A stretch of 64,000 nucleotides of DNA from Blastococcus xanthinilyticus (lineage in GTDB: Bacteria; Actinomycetota; Actinomycetes; Mycobacteriales; Geodermatophilaceae). This document shows, one piece after another, positions 14,669-23,093 of this stretch. A program made the position numbers and the translations under genes. The stretch is taken from the NCBI RefSeq assembly GCF_008124835.1, contig NZ_VNHW01000001.1:1-64000 (forward strand), written 5' to 3'. Under the pieces are notes generated by a model. That model saw only the letters and a list, made by a program, of their open reading frames with translations, was not told where the DNA came from and made no database searches. The number at the start of each line of letters is the position of its first letter. The first letter of the stretch is position 1.

Positions 14669-17160
14669 CGGGCACCTCCGGCCACGGTCGCGATCTCCTC
14701 GGTGCCCAGCGTCTCGGTGCTCAGCGTCTCGGTGGACATGGCGGCCGGGCCGCCGGTGGTGGGCGGCACCCCGTCCACGACCGGCCGGGAACCGGTGGTC
14801 GTGGGCGCCGCCGACGGGCCGTCGGCCTTCGCCAGCCGCCGCACCGCGGCGGCCGCGGTCTTGAAGATCGGCTGCTTGGACGCCGGGTCCCAGTCGGTGA
14901 TGGTCAGCTCGTTGGCCGCTCGGCCGCGCTTGCCGTCGGGCTCGTGCCCGGAGGGCTCGTCCCAGTAGCCGTAGTGGAAGGGCAGGAAGATCGCGCCGGG
15001 ACGGATGCCGCTGATCCGGAGCTTCGCCTCGACCCGTCCGCGGGCGGTGCTGACCTCGAGCAGGTCGCCCTCGGCGAAGCCGCGGTCGGCGGCGTCGCTC
15101 GCGGACATCTCGACCCAGACCTCCGGTGCCGCCTTCTGCAGCTGCGGCGCCCGCGCGGTCTTCGTGCGGGTGTGGAAGTGGTAGAGCGTGCGCCCGGTCA
15201 TCAGCTGGAACGGGTAGTCCTGGCTAACCACCTCGTGCGGCGGCAGGTACTCGGCCGCCTTGAGCACCGCCTTGCCGCTGGGGTTCATCGCCTTGTACTC
15301 CACCGGCGACAGCGGCGCGCCGGTGACCAGGTCACGCCCGTAGCTCTCGCAGTAGTCCGGAGCCGACCAGAACTGCCCGTCGACGTAGATGTGCTCGGTG
15401 CCGTCGGGGTGCTCGTCGTTGCACAGCCACTGGATGCCGGAGCCGCCGCGCAGCTTGTCGTAGCTGAGGCCGGTGTAGTCGCACGGCCGGCCGCGGGTGC
15501 ACTCCTTCCAGCCCTCGAACGCCTCCTCGGGGGTCGACCACTTGACCAGCGGCCGGCCGTCCTTGTCCTTCAGCCCCATGCGGCGGGCGAAGTCGAGGAA
15601 GATGTCCAGGTCCGGCTTGGCCGCACCGGGCGGCTCGACCGCCTTCTCCGACAGGTGCACGGTGCGGTCGACGTTGGTGAAGGTGCCGGTCTTCTCCCCC
15701 CAGGTCGCGGCCGGCAGGACGACGTCGGCCAGCTGGGCGGTCTCGGACAGGAAGATGTCCTGGACCACCAGGAAGAGCCGGTCCTGGGCGAGGATCTCGC
15801 GCATGCGGCCTAGCTCGGGCATCGACACCGCGGGGTTGGTGGCCTGCACCCACATGAACCGGATGGAGCCCTCCTCCGCATACCGGAACATCTGCATCGC
15901 GTGGGTGGGCGGCGAGTAGTGCGGGATGTCCATCGGGTCGATGTTCCAGACCCGTGCGAGGTCCTCGACGTGCTCCTCGTTCGACCAGTTGCGGAAGGCC
16001 GGGAGGTCACCGTCGGCGCCGCACTCGCGGGTGTTCTGCGCCGTCGGCTGGCCGTTCATCTGCAGGATCCCGCAGCCCGGCTTGCCGAGCATGCCGCGCA
16101 GGATGTGGATGTTGTTGATCTGCACCGCGGCGGCCGTGGACTGGTTGGCCTGGTAGAAGCCCTGCAGCGCCGAGGACAGCAGCCGCTCGGCCGTGCCGAT
16201 GATGCGGGCGGCCTCCCGGATCTGCGCCACGGGCACGTCGCAGATCTCGGCGGCGAGCTCCGGCGGGTAGTCCTCGACCCGCTGCACCAGCTCGTCGTAG
16301 CCCACGGCGTGCGCCTTCACGTACTCGGCGTCGATCCAGCCGTTGGCGAGGATCTCGTGCAGCAGGGCGTTCATGAGCATGACGTTCGTGCCCGGCCGCG
16401 GGGCCAGGTGGACCGTGGCGTGCCGGGCCACCGGCGTCTGGCGCGGGTCGACGCAGATGACCTTCGGCGGGTTGGGCCCGGCCAGCCGGTCGAGGATGCG
16501 GGTCCACAGCACCGTCTGCGTCTCGGCCATGTTGTGGCCGTAGAGGGCGATGACGTCGGCGGAGTCGATGTCGGTGTACGAGCCCGGCTGCCCGTCGCTG
16601 GCGAAGGACTCCTTGAGCGCCGCCGCGGCGGTGGCGGTGCACAGCCGGGTGTTGCCGTCGACGTGGTTGGTGCCGATGCCGCCGTGCGCGATCAGGCCGA
16701 GGGTGTAGTACTCCTCGAGGAAGAGCTGCCCGGTGGTGTAGAAGCTGATCGCACTGGGCCCCTGCTCGGCGAGCAGTTCCTTCGCCCGCCCGACGACCGC
16801 GTCCATCGCGGTGTCCCAGTCGGTCTCGACGAGCTTGCCGTTCCGCCGGATCAGCGGCGTGGTCAGGCGATCCGGGGAGTTGTTGGCCTGCCAGCCGAAG
16901 AGGTCCTTCGGGCCCAGCCGGCCGTGGTTGACCCGGTCGACCGCCCGGCCGCGGACGCCGACGATGCGGTCGTCCTTCACGGCGATGTCCAGGCCGTCCC
17001 CGTTCGAGTGCAGGATCGACGCCGACTGCTCCCAGCGGTCGACGTCGTCCTCGGTCAGCCCGTCGGCGAGATGGACGTCCACCCGGGTGGGCCACTCCTC
17101 GCCCGGTCCGTACGGCGTGCGGGTGCCCCAGGGCTCCGCGATCCGGTCGGTGCGCGCCAC
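14665..17160 (-). CDS. Molybdopterin oxidoreductase (NasA/FDH-like) lacking the N-terminal Fe-S cysteines
   Basis: 831-residue catalytic subunit of the bis-MGD family (nitrate reductase / formate dehydrogenase type). The molybdenum ligand Cys174 is present in GNTRLCTATAAAA, with VICVDPRQTPVA and the C-terminal dinucleotide-binding domain (MTGRTLYHFHTRTKTARAPQL). The usual C-x2-C-x3-C-x27-C motif for the [4Fe-4S] cluster is replaced position for position by Ser48, His51, Asp55 and Gly83 (SASILHSNGDGLD, HGRLGPKDL). The C-terminal ~60 residues form a low-complexity tail with a STETL repeat. No Tat signal is seen, so it is cytoplasmic. The GTG start has GGAGGAGG upstream. First gene of a three-gene coupled operon. 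Confidence 0.9.
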   Translation of the reverse strand: MARTDRIAEPWGTRTPYGPGEEWPTRVDVHLADGLTEDDVDRWEQSASILHSNGDGLDIAVKDDRIVGVRGRAVDRVNHGRLGPKDLFGWQANNSPDRLTTPLIRRNGKLVETDWDTAMDAVVGRAKELLAEQGPSAISFYTTGQLFLEEYYTLGLIAHGGIGTNHVDGNTRLCTATAAAALKESFASDGQPGSYTDIDSADVIALYGHNMAETQTVLWTRILDRLAGPNPPKVICVDPRQTPVARHATVHLAPRPGTNVMLMNALLHEILANGWIDAEYVKAHAVGYDELVQRVEDYPPELAAEICDVPVAQIREAARIIGTAERLLSSALQGFYQANQSTAAAVQINNIHILRGMLGKPGCGILQMNGQPTAQNTRECGADGDLPAFRNWSNEEHVEDLARVWNIDPMDIPHYSPPTHAMQMFRYAEEGSIRFMWVQATNPAVSMPELGRMREILAQDRLFLVVQDIFLSETAQLADVVLPAATWGEKTGTFTNVDRTVHLSEKAVEPPGAAKPDLDIFLDFARRMGLKDKDGRPLVKWSTPEEAFEGWKECTRGRPCDYTGLSYDKLRGGSGIQWLCNDEHPDGTEHIYVDGQFWSAPDYCESYGRDLVTGAPLSPVEYKAMNPSGKAVLKAAEYLPPHEVVSQDYPFQLMTGRTLYHFHTRTKTARAPQLQKAAPEVWVEMSASDAADRGFAEGDLLEVSTARGRVEAKLRISGIRPGAIFLPFHYGYWDEPSGHEPDGKRGRAANELTITDWDPASKQPIFKTAAAAVRRLAKADGPSAAPTTTGSRPVVDGVPPTTGGPAAMSTETLSTETLGTEEIATVAGGAR

Positions 17161-17255
17161 AGTGCCTCCTCCAGGAGATCGGTGTCGTGCGAGCGGTGCC
17201 TCCGTGCCCCCGGCCGCCCCGGCTCGAACCGCCCCCGTCGGAGAAAGCCGGTGCG

Positions 17256-17271
17256 TGACACAACTTCGTCA
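17256..17271. promoter_or_regulatory. Inverted repeat TGAC-N8-GTCA upstream of the molybdoenzyme operon
   Basis: A short symmetric element 95 bases before the molybdoenzyme start in an otherwise GC-rich leader. Spacing resembles CRP/FNR-type sites, but the arms are only four bases, so chance is a real possibility. Confidence 0.25.
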
Positions 17272-17530
17272 TGTTCTGCCGGGCACCCGGTGGACACGGG
17301 CCGACATTCCGACCGGTGCATGACGGCCGCGCGCCGGGCTTCCCCGCGCGTGCCGCGGACATGGTCCGCGGCACGGTCGAGGCGCTGCGCCGCAGTGGTC
17401 ACGAGACCGTCCTGCTCGATCTGCGCGGGGTGCGGCAGGTCGACATCGACGGCATGCGGACCCTCCGCACGCTGCAGGAGGCGGTCGGTTCCACCGGCGG
17501 CCGGTCGACCGTGGCGAACACCCCGGCCCC
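17271..17530 (+). pseudogene. Possible STAS-domain remnant without its own stop
   Basis: Within a 370-base gap, one frame reads ETVLLDLRGVRQVDIDGMRTLRTLQEAVGSTGG, the centre of a STAS domain (compare LDARRVTFCDAEGLRVLV in the STAS gene at 2906). It has no convincing start or ribosome site, and the frame runs open far into the antisense of the DUF421 gene, so no proper 3' end is seen. Best read as a decayed anti-anti-sigma-like gene; a chance frame cannot be excluded. Confidence 0.35.
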
Positions 17531-18067
17531 TCAGGCCTGGGCGCCGCGGGAGACGTCCTCGGCTCCCATGACCCCCTCGAGTGCGGAGCCGGTCCCGTAC
17601 TTCTTCGCCGGGATCACGCTCAGCGAGCCGTCGCTCTCCAGCACGACGGCCGCCACGTCGGCCAGGTCGCCGGCACCCGAGGAACGCACCGCCTGGTGGA
17701 TCTCGCTGACGCCCACCCGCACCTCCCGCATCCGGTCGTGCAGCGGCTCGCCGTCCCGCAGCACCAGCGTCGGCCGGGAGGTGACCACCGTCCGGAGCCC
17801 GGGCCACCGGACCGTCAGCCACGCGACCACCGCCTGCAGCAGGGCGAGCAGCCCCAGGGCGACGGCACCCTCCGTCCAGGCGACGTCGCTGCTGAGCAGG
17901 ATGGTGGCGAGGGTGGAGCCCAGCGCCACGGTGACCACCAGGTCGAAGGCGTTGAGCTTGGTCAGCGTCCGCTTGCCGGACAGCCGCAGGATCACCACCA
18001 CGGTGGCGTAGGCCGCCGCCCCCACCAGCAGTACCCGGATGACATCGGACCACGTGTCGAACCACAT
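17531..18067 (-). CDS. DUF421 (YetF-like) membrane protein
   Basis: 178 residues: three N-terminal membrane helices (VLLVGAAAYATVVVILRLSGKRTLTKLNAFD; VTVALGSTLATILL; ALGLLALLQAVVAWL), then the DUF421 soluble domain with RPTLVLRDGEPLHDRMREVRVGVSEIHQAVR and LESDGSLSVIP. The phrase SGKRTLTKLNAFDLVVTVALGS is the family signature. YetF-type proteins in Bacillus handle phosphatidylserine/envelope lipids; the role here is unknown. It follows the antiporter gene with a nine-base gap on the same strand, so both are probably one transcript. Confidence 0.9.
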   Translation of the reverse strand: MWFDTWSDVIRVLLVGAAAYATVVVILRLSGKRTLTKLNAFDLVVTVALGSTLATILLSSDVAWTEGAVALGLLALLQAVVAWLTVRWPGLRTVVTSRPTLVLRDGEPLHDRMREVRVGVSEIHQAVRSSGAGDLADVAAVVLESDGSLSVIPAKKYGTGSALEGVMGAEDVSRGAQA

Positions 18068-18076
18068 GCAGGGCCC

Positions 18077-19378
18077 CTACCCCTCCGCACCCGGCGATGA
18101 CGCGGAACGCTGCCGATCGTCATCCGGGCCCCCGTCGCCGCCTTCCTTGCCGCCACCGTCCTCGTCGCTGCCCTTCGGGCGCGCGACCTTCCGGTAGAGC
18201 ACCCGCCCCGGCGTCGCCGTCAGGCCGTGCACCACGGTGCTCACCGCGACGACGAGCGAGCCGGCCACCAGCACCACCGGGTCGATCGGCAGCCGCTCGG
18301 ACTCCAGGGTCAGGTAGAACAGCGCCGACACCCCGATGGGGCCGAACCAGCCGAGGTAGACGGCGTCCGGGCGGTCCAGGTGCAGCGGGCGGCGCAGCAG
18401 GGAGACCACCGGGGGCCGTCGGAGGAGCAGCACGGCGACCGCGAAGAGCAGCCCCGCCCAGCCGAGCGCGTGCCACTCCGCCCAGGGCAGGATCGCGCCG
18501 AAGGCCAGGAACAGCGGCAGGACGACGAACCGGTTCACCGCCTCGTCGATCCGCACGTCGGCCGACCGCTCCCGGCCGGTGCTCACGGCGTTGAAGGCCA
18601 GCCCGCAGATGAAGACGGCCAGGATGCCGTCGACGTGGATCAGGCCGCCCACGCCGAGGGTGGCGAACGCCAGCACGACGGTGAACACCAGCTCCGGCCC
18701 GGGGTCGGTCGCGCCGTGGTCGGCGCCGGCCCGGAGCGCCTGGCCGCCGAGCCAGCCGAGCAGCGCGCCCAGCAGGACCGCTCCGGCGACGTCCCAGAGC
18801 GACTCGAGCAGTGCATCCCCCATGGCGAGCGGCCCGGCCAGGGCCACCGCGACGAGGACCAGCGGCAGGGCGAGCCCGTCGTTGGCGCCGGACTCCAGCG
18901 ACAGCACCTGCCGGTCGCGCCCGGGCAGGTCCTGCTCGGCGGGCTCCCCGGTGGTGACGGTGGAGGCGAGCACCGGGTCGGTGGGCGTCAGGGCGGCGCC
19001 GATGAGGGCCGCGGCCCCCAGGCCGACGCCGAGCGCGAGCGCGGCGAGGCCCGCGGTCACGACCGCCATGACGGGCATGACCACGGCGAGCAGGAGCAGC
19101 ACCGGCCGCCAGCGCCCCCGGGCGGTCCGGAAGGGGTACCGCAGCGCGACGGACATGACCGAGACCGCCAGGAGCAACCGGGCCGCGGTGTGCAGCCACG
19201 CGTGGTCCTCGAGCAGCTCCGGCAGGTCCAGCACCCCGAGCACGGCGGGGCCGAGCAGCACGCCGAGGGCCAGGGCGAGCAGCGGCTCGCTGACCGGGAT
19301 GCGCCGGATCCGCTCCGACCACGCGGCAGCGACGAGCGCGAGCGCGCCCGCCGCCGTCAGCAGGATGTCGACGGTCAC
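18077..19378 (-). CDS. Cation:proton antiporter (CPA1/NhaP-type)
   Basis: 433 residues with about 12 membrane segments. CPA1 signatures: GAALTPTDPVLAS in the ion-binding helix and LSLESGANDGLALPLV with the acidic Asp; later LGWFGPIGVSALFYL. It would exchange Na+ or K+ for H+ across the membrane. The C-terminal tail is hydrophilic and repetitive (SDEDGGGKEGGDGGPDDD). GTG start with GGGGGAG upstream. Its neighbours (DUF421, Csp-like protein, FNT channel) suggest a group of envelope and ion-homeostasis genes rather than a single pathway. Confidence 0.93.
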   Translation of the reverse strand: MTVDILLTAAGALALVAAAWSERIRRIPVSEPLLALALGVLLGPAVLGVLDLPELLEDHAWLHTAARLLLAVSVMSVALRYPFRTARGRWRPVLLLLAVVMPVMAVVTAGLAALALGVGLGAAALIGAALTPTDPVLASTVTTGEPAEQDLPGRDRQVLSLESGANDGLALPLVLVAVALAGPLAMGDALLESLWDVAGAVLLGALLGWLGGQALRAGADHGATDPGPELVFTVVLAFATLGVGGLIHVDGILAVFICGLAFNAVSTGRERSADVRIDEAVNRFVVLPLFLAFGAILPWAEWHALGWAGLLFAVAVLLLRRPPVVSLLRRPLHLDRPDAVYLGWFGPIGVSALFYLTLESERLPIDPVVLVAGSLVVAVSTVVHGLTATPGRVLYRKVARPKGSDEDGGGKEGGDGGPDDDRQRSASSPGAEG

Positions 19379-19418
19379 CGTCGCTCCCCCGGCGTCGGCG
19401 AGAGCGACCTCATCCGGC

Positions 19419-19826
19419 TCAGCCCAGCGAGCTGATGAGGTCGCGGCAGGCGGCCTCGCAGCGGCGGCACGCCTCGGCGCAGACCCGGCAGTGCTCGTGC
19501 ATCTCGGCGTGCTGCCCGCACTCGTCGCCGCAGGCCTTGCACGCGGCCGCGCAGGCCTCGAGGACGGCGCGGGTCAGGTTGGCGTCGTAGCCGGTGTGCC
19601 GCGACAGCACCCGGCCGGTCGTGTCGCAGACGTCGGCGCAGTCGCTGTTGGTGCGGATGCACGTCGTGAGCTCGGCGACCATGTCCTCGCTGAGGCAGGC
19701 GTCCGCGCAGGCGGTGCACGCCTGGGCGCACTCGACGCAGGCCTCGATGCACTCGAGGAGCTTCTGCTTGTCCACCCCACCGAGGTCCTTCGGGTACGTG
19801 TCGAGCATCTGTGCGGCGACGGTCAC
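19419..19826 (-). CDS. Four-helix-bundle copper-storage-like protein (Csp/DUF326)
   Basis: 135 residues with 18 cysteines spaced mostly every three or four residues inside helices (ECIEACVECAQACTACADACL; EACAAACKACGDECG; EHCRVCAEACRRCEAACRD). This is the Csp pattern, in which thiols line the core of a four-helix bundle and bind many Cu(I) ions. No export signal is seen, so it corresponds to the cytosolic Csp3-type. Start GTG with CCGGAGGAG upstream. It is a single gene between the antiporter and the FNT channel, both on the same strand. Confidence 0.92.
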   Translation of the reverse strand: MTVAAQMLDTYPKDLGGVDKQKLLECIEACVECAQACTACADACLSEDMVAELTTCIRTNSDCADVCDTTGRVLSRHTGYDANLTRAVLEACAAACKACGDECGQHAEMHEHCRVCAEACRRCEAACRDLISSLG

Positions 19827-19953
19827 GGGTTCTCCTCCGGTCGATCGGCCCGGTCCGCGGGTGCGGCCGGGGCTGCGCTCCCGGCCCCCTACCCGGGTCC
19901 GCGCCGGCTCTCCATGACGATCACGTGACGACCGCCCTGTGGCCCCGTCGCGG

Positions 19954-20805
19954 TCAGCCCCGCTCGGCCGGCTCCGCCGCGGCCTCCTGCGCCGAGGGTT
20001 CCGGCCGGTCCTTCAGGAACAGGTACCAGTACGACGTCGCGACGAAGACGACGGCGCCGACCAGGTTGCCGGCACCGGCGAGCAGCCAGTTGAGCCCGAC
20101 GTCGCCCCAGCCGATGTCGTCGACCCCGGCGAAGATGGCGGCCGGGAGGAAGAACATGTTGGCCACGACGTGGTCGAAGCCCATCGCGACGAAGGCCATG
20201 ATCGGGAAGAAGATCGCCAGGATCTTCCCCGACACCGACGTGGCCGCCAGCGACATCCACACCGCCAGGCACACCAGCCAGTTGCAGCCGACCGCGCGCA
20301 GGAAGGTCTGCCACGGCGACTCCCCCAGCGCCTTGCCCTCGGCGATGCCGGCCAGCCGCTCGAAGGTGAGGGCCGCGGTGCCGGTCGCGTCCGCGTCGCC
20401 GATGACGCCGGTCTGCACCGCGAGGAAGTAGGCGACCACCAGGGCACCCAGCACGTTGCCCAGCAGGACGAGGGTCAGGTTCCGCGCGACGTCGCCGAGC
20501 CCCAGCTTGCCGTGCATCGCGCCCAGCGGGACCAGCAGCATGTTGCCGGTGGCCAGGTCGGAGCCGGCGATGAGCACCAGCACCAGGCCCAGGGTGAACG
20601 CCGCGCCGGTGAACAATGTCGGCAGCGTGCCCCAGGTGGCGGGGTCCAGCCCCGAGGAGACGGTGATGGCCACGAGCCCGCCGAAGGCGATGTAGGCCCC
20701 GGCGAGGAAGGCGCTGACCAGGACGCGGTCCCAGGTCCGGTGCACCTTCTTGGCCCCGGTCGCGACCGCGACCTCGGCCATCTCCTGCGGATCGCGTGCC
20801 GCCAT
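19954..20805 (-). CDS. Formate/nitrite transporter (FNT) family channel
   Basis: 283 residues, six membrane segments typical of FocA/NirC: SAFLAGAYIAFGGLVAITVSSG, the asymmetrical middle TFLRAVGCNWLVCLAVWMSL, then FPIMAFVAMGFDHVVANMFFLPAAIF with the FNT signature helix (GFDHVVANM). It passes formate, nitrite or related anions. The second ATG (20805) is chosen, with GGAGGG seven bases upstream. It lies within 3 kb of a formate-dehydrogenase/nitrate-reductase-like molybdoenzyme on the same strand, so the two may share a substrate. Confidence 0.93.
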   Translation of the reverse strand: MAARDPQEMAEVAVATGAKKVHRTWDRVLVSAFLAGAYIAFGGLVAITVSSGLDPATWGTLPTLFTGAAFTLGLVLVLIAGSDLATGNMLLVPLGAMHGKLGLGDVARNLTLVLLGNVLGALVVAYFLAVQTGVIGDADATGTAALTFERLAGIAEGKALGESPWQTFLRAVGCNWLVCLAVWMSLAATSVSGKILAIFFPIMAFVAMGFDHVVANMFFLPAAIFAGVDDIGWGDVGLNWLLAGAGNLVGAVVFVATSYWYLFLKDRPEPSAQEAAAEPAERG

Positions 20806-20901
20806 CGTCGCCCCCTCCGGTGGTGCCAGCCCTCCGGGCAGCCTCCCGCCGGGCGGCCCCGGCAGCAAACCGGGACGGCCGGCGCCCGGCTCACGCCAGA
20901 G

Positions 20902-22098
20902 TCACGGCGACTCCTCGGGAGCGCTCAGCCAGCGGCGCAGCTCCGCCCCGTGCTCGTCGAGGCCCGGCGGCGGCAGCCGGTAGGCCGGCGGCGTCCCCGA
21001 GAAGGTGATCGGGTTCCGGACCGTCGGGACGGCGGCCGCGCCCTCCCCCACCGGGACCACGGGCTCCAGCCCCACCTCCTCGGCGAAGGCGACCCCCTGG
21101 TCGACGGTGTTGATCGGCCCGCACGGCACCCCGGCGGCGATGATGTCGCGGAACCACTCCTGCTTGCTGCGGGTCCGGAGCCGGTCGGCGAGCAGCGGCC
21201 GGAGCTCGTCGCGGTGGGCCGTGCGGTCCTCGTTCCGGCTGAACCGCGGGTCGTCGGCGAGCTCCGGCACGCCGAGCACCTCGACCAGCCGGCGGAACTG
21301 CCCGTTGTTGCCGGCCGCGATGATCAGGTCGCCGTCGGCGCAGGGCAGCGGTTCGTACGGGTACAGGCTCGGGTGGCCGTTGCCCATGCGGAAGGGCACG
21401 ACGCCACCGGCGACGTACGCGCTGGTCTGGTTGACCAGCCCGGACAGCGCCGAGGACAGCAGGTTGACCTCGACGTGCTGCCCCTCGCCGGTGCGGTGCC
21501 GGTGGTTGAGCGCCGAGAGGATCCCGACCGTGGCGTGCAGGCCGGCCATGACGTCGAACAGCGCGACCCCGCCCCGGTAGGGCGAGCCGTCGGGGTCGCC
21601 GGTCAGGCTCATGAAGCCCGAGATCGCCTGCACGATGAGGTCGTAGCCGGGCAGGGCGGCCCCGCCGGGACCGCTGCCGAACCCGCTGACCGAGGCGTAC
21701 AGCACGCCCGGGTTCGTCTCGGCCACCGTGTCGTAGTCCAGGCCGAACCGGGCCAGGCCGCCGGGCTTGAAGTTCTCCACGAGCACGTCGGCCCGCCGCG
21801 CCAGTTCGCGGGCGACGGCGACGTCGCCGGGGTCGGCGAGGTCGAGGGCGATCGACCGCTTGTTGCGGTTCGTCCCGATGTAGTACGTGGAGACCCCGTC
21901 GCGGACCGGAGGCTGCCAGGTGCGGGTGTCGTCGCCGTGCGGCCCCTCGACCTTGATCACCTCGGCGCCGAGGTCGGCCAGCAGCATGGTCGCGTACGGC
22001 CCGGCCAGGATGCGGGAGAAGTCGGCGACCAGCAGCCCGGCGAGCGGTCCGGGAGCGGCCGCCCCGGTGTCGTCGGGCCCGGTTCCGTCGGCAGTCAT
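20902..22098 (-). CDS. CaiB/BaiF (class III) CoA-transferase
   Basis: 398 residues. Family features: LLVADFSRILAGPYATMLLADLGAEVIKVEGP at the start, ENFKPGGLARFGLDY and the catalytic Asp in GYDLIVQAISGFMSLTGDPDGSP; NRNKRSIALDL binds CoA. Such enzymes move CoA between carboxylic acids (formyl-, succinyl-, carnitinyl- and others). The start ATG is 137 bases from the divergent pdxY start. No co-transcribed partner shows which acid is used. Confidence 0.92.
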   Translation of the reverse strand: MTADGTGPDDTGAAAPGPLAGLLVADFSRILAGPYATMLLADLGAEVIKVEGPHGDDTRTWQPPVRDGVSTYYIGTNRNKRSIALDLADPGDVAVARELARRADVLVENFKPGGLARFGLDYDTVAETNPGVLYASVSGFGSGPGGAALPGYDLIVQAISGFMSLTGDPDGSPYRGGVALFDVMAGLHATVGILSALNHRHRTGEGQHVEVNLLSSALSGLVNQTSAYVAGGVVPFRMGNGHPSLYPYEPLPCADGDLIIAAGNNGQFRRLVEVLGVPELADDPRFSRNEDRTAHRDELRPLLADRLRTRSKQEWFRDIIAAGVPCGPINTVDQGVAFAEEVGLEPVVPVGEGAAAVPTVRNPITFSGTPPAYRLPPPGLDEHGAELRRWLSAPEESP

Positions 22099-22234
22099 CG
22101 GTGGTCGGCACCCCTCGTCGTCCGGATCGAGCGGACCGCTGTCCGCATCGCGGGCAGTGTCCGACGGCCCGTCGCGCCCTGTCCACCGCACCGACCTGCC
22201 GGAGGAGGGCGGCGGATGTGCCAGGGTGCCTGTC

Positions 22235-23086
22235 GTGACCGCCGTCCTGAGCATCCAGTCGCACGTCGCCTACGGCCACGTGGGCAACTCCTCCGCCGTG
22301 TTCTCCCTGCAGCGCCTCGGGGTGGAGGTGTGGCCGGTGCACACCGTCCAGTTCTCCAACCACACCGGCTACGGCGCGTGGACCGGCCGGGTCTACGACG
22401 GGCAGTCGATCGACGAGCTGGTGCAGGGCGTGGCCGACCGCGGGGTGCTGGGGAGCTGCGACGCGGTGCTGTCGGGCTACCTGGGCTCGGCCGACATCGG
22501 CCACGCCGTGGTGGGCACCGTCGCGCGGGTGCGGGAGGCCAATCCGCAGGCGGTCTACTGCTGCGACCCGGTGATCGGCGACGTCGGCCGCGGGGTGTTC
22601 GTCCGCCCGGGCATCGCGGAGTTCATGCGGGAGGTCGCCGTCCCCGCCGCCGACGTCGTGACGCCGAACCACTACGAGCTGGACCTGCTCTCCGGCGCGA
22701 CCACCCGCTCGCTGGCCTCGGTGAAGGACGCCGTCGCCGCCGTGCAGGCGCTGGGCCCGCGGGCGGTGCTCACCACCTCGCTGGTCGCCGAGGACACCCC
22801 CGACGACGCGGTCGACCTGCTGGCGTCGGAGGGCGGCCGGCACTTCCGGGTGCGCACGCCGCGCCTGGGGGTCTCGGTCAACGGGGCGGGCGACGCCATC
22901 GCGGCGCTCTTCCTCGCCCACTGGCTGGACACCCGCTCGCCGGCCGAGGCGCTCGGCCGGGCGGCGGCCTCGGTGTTCGGGCTGCTCCAGCGCACGGAGG
23001 ACGCCCGCTCCCGGGAGATCCTGCTGATCGCGGCGCAGGAGGAGCTGGTGGCGCCGTCCCGCTCGTTCCCGGTCGAGGAGGTCTGA
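22235..23086 (+). CDS. pdxY: Pyridoxal kinase (PdxY type)
   Basis: 283 residues of the ribokinase-fold pyridoxal kinase family. It opens [26 protein letters not shown], the PdxY/PdxK signature for pyridoxal binding, then [21 protein letters not shown] and the anion-hole/catalytic [14 protein letters not shown]. It phosphorylates pyridoxal with ATP to salvage vitamin B6. GTG at 22235 is preferred because homologues begin TAVLSIQSH; a GTG three codons earlier is possible. It is transcribed alone and converges on the hypothetical gene at 23094. Confidence 0.93.
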   Translation: MTAVLSIQSHVAYGHVGNSSAVFSLQRLGVEVWPVHTVQFSNHTGYGAWTGRVYDGQSIDELVQGVADRGVLGSCDAVLSGYLGSADIGHAVVGTVARVREANPQAVYCCDPVIGDVGRGVFVRPGIAEFMREVAVPAADVVTPNHYELDLLSGATTRSLASVKDAVAAVQALGPRAVLTTSLVAEDTPDDAVDLLASEGGRHFRVRTPRLGVSVNGAGDAIAALFLAHWLDTRSPAEALGRAAASVFGLLQRTEDARSREILLIAAQEELVAPSRSFPVEEV

Positions 23087-23093
23087 CCCTCGC

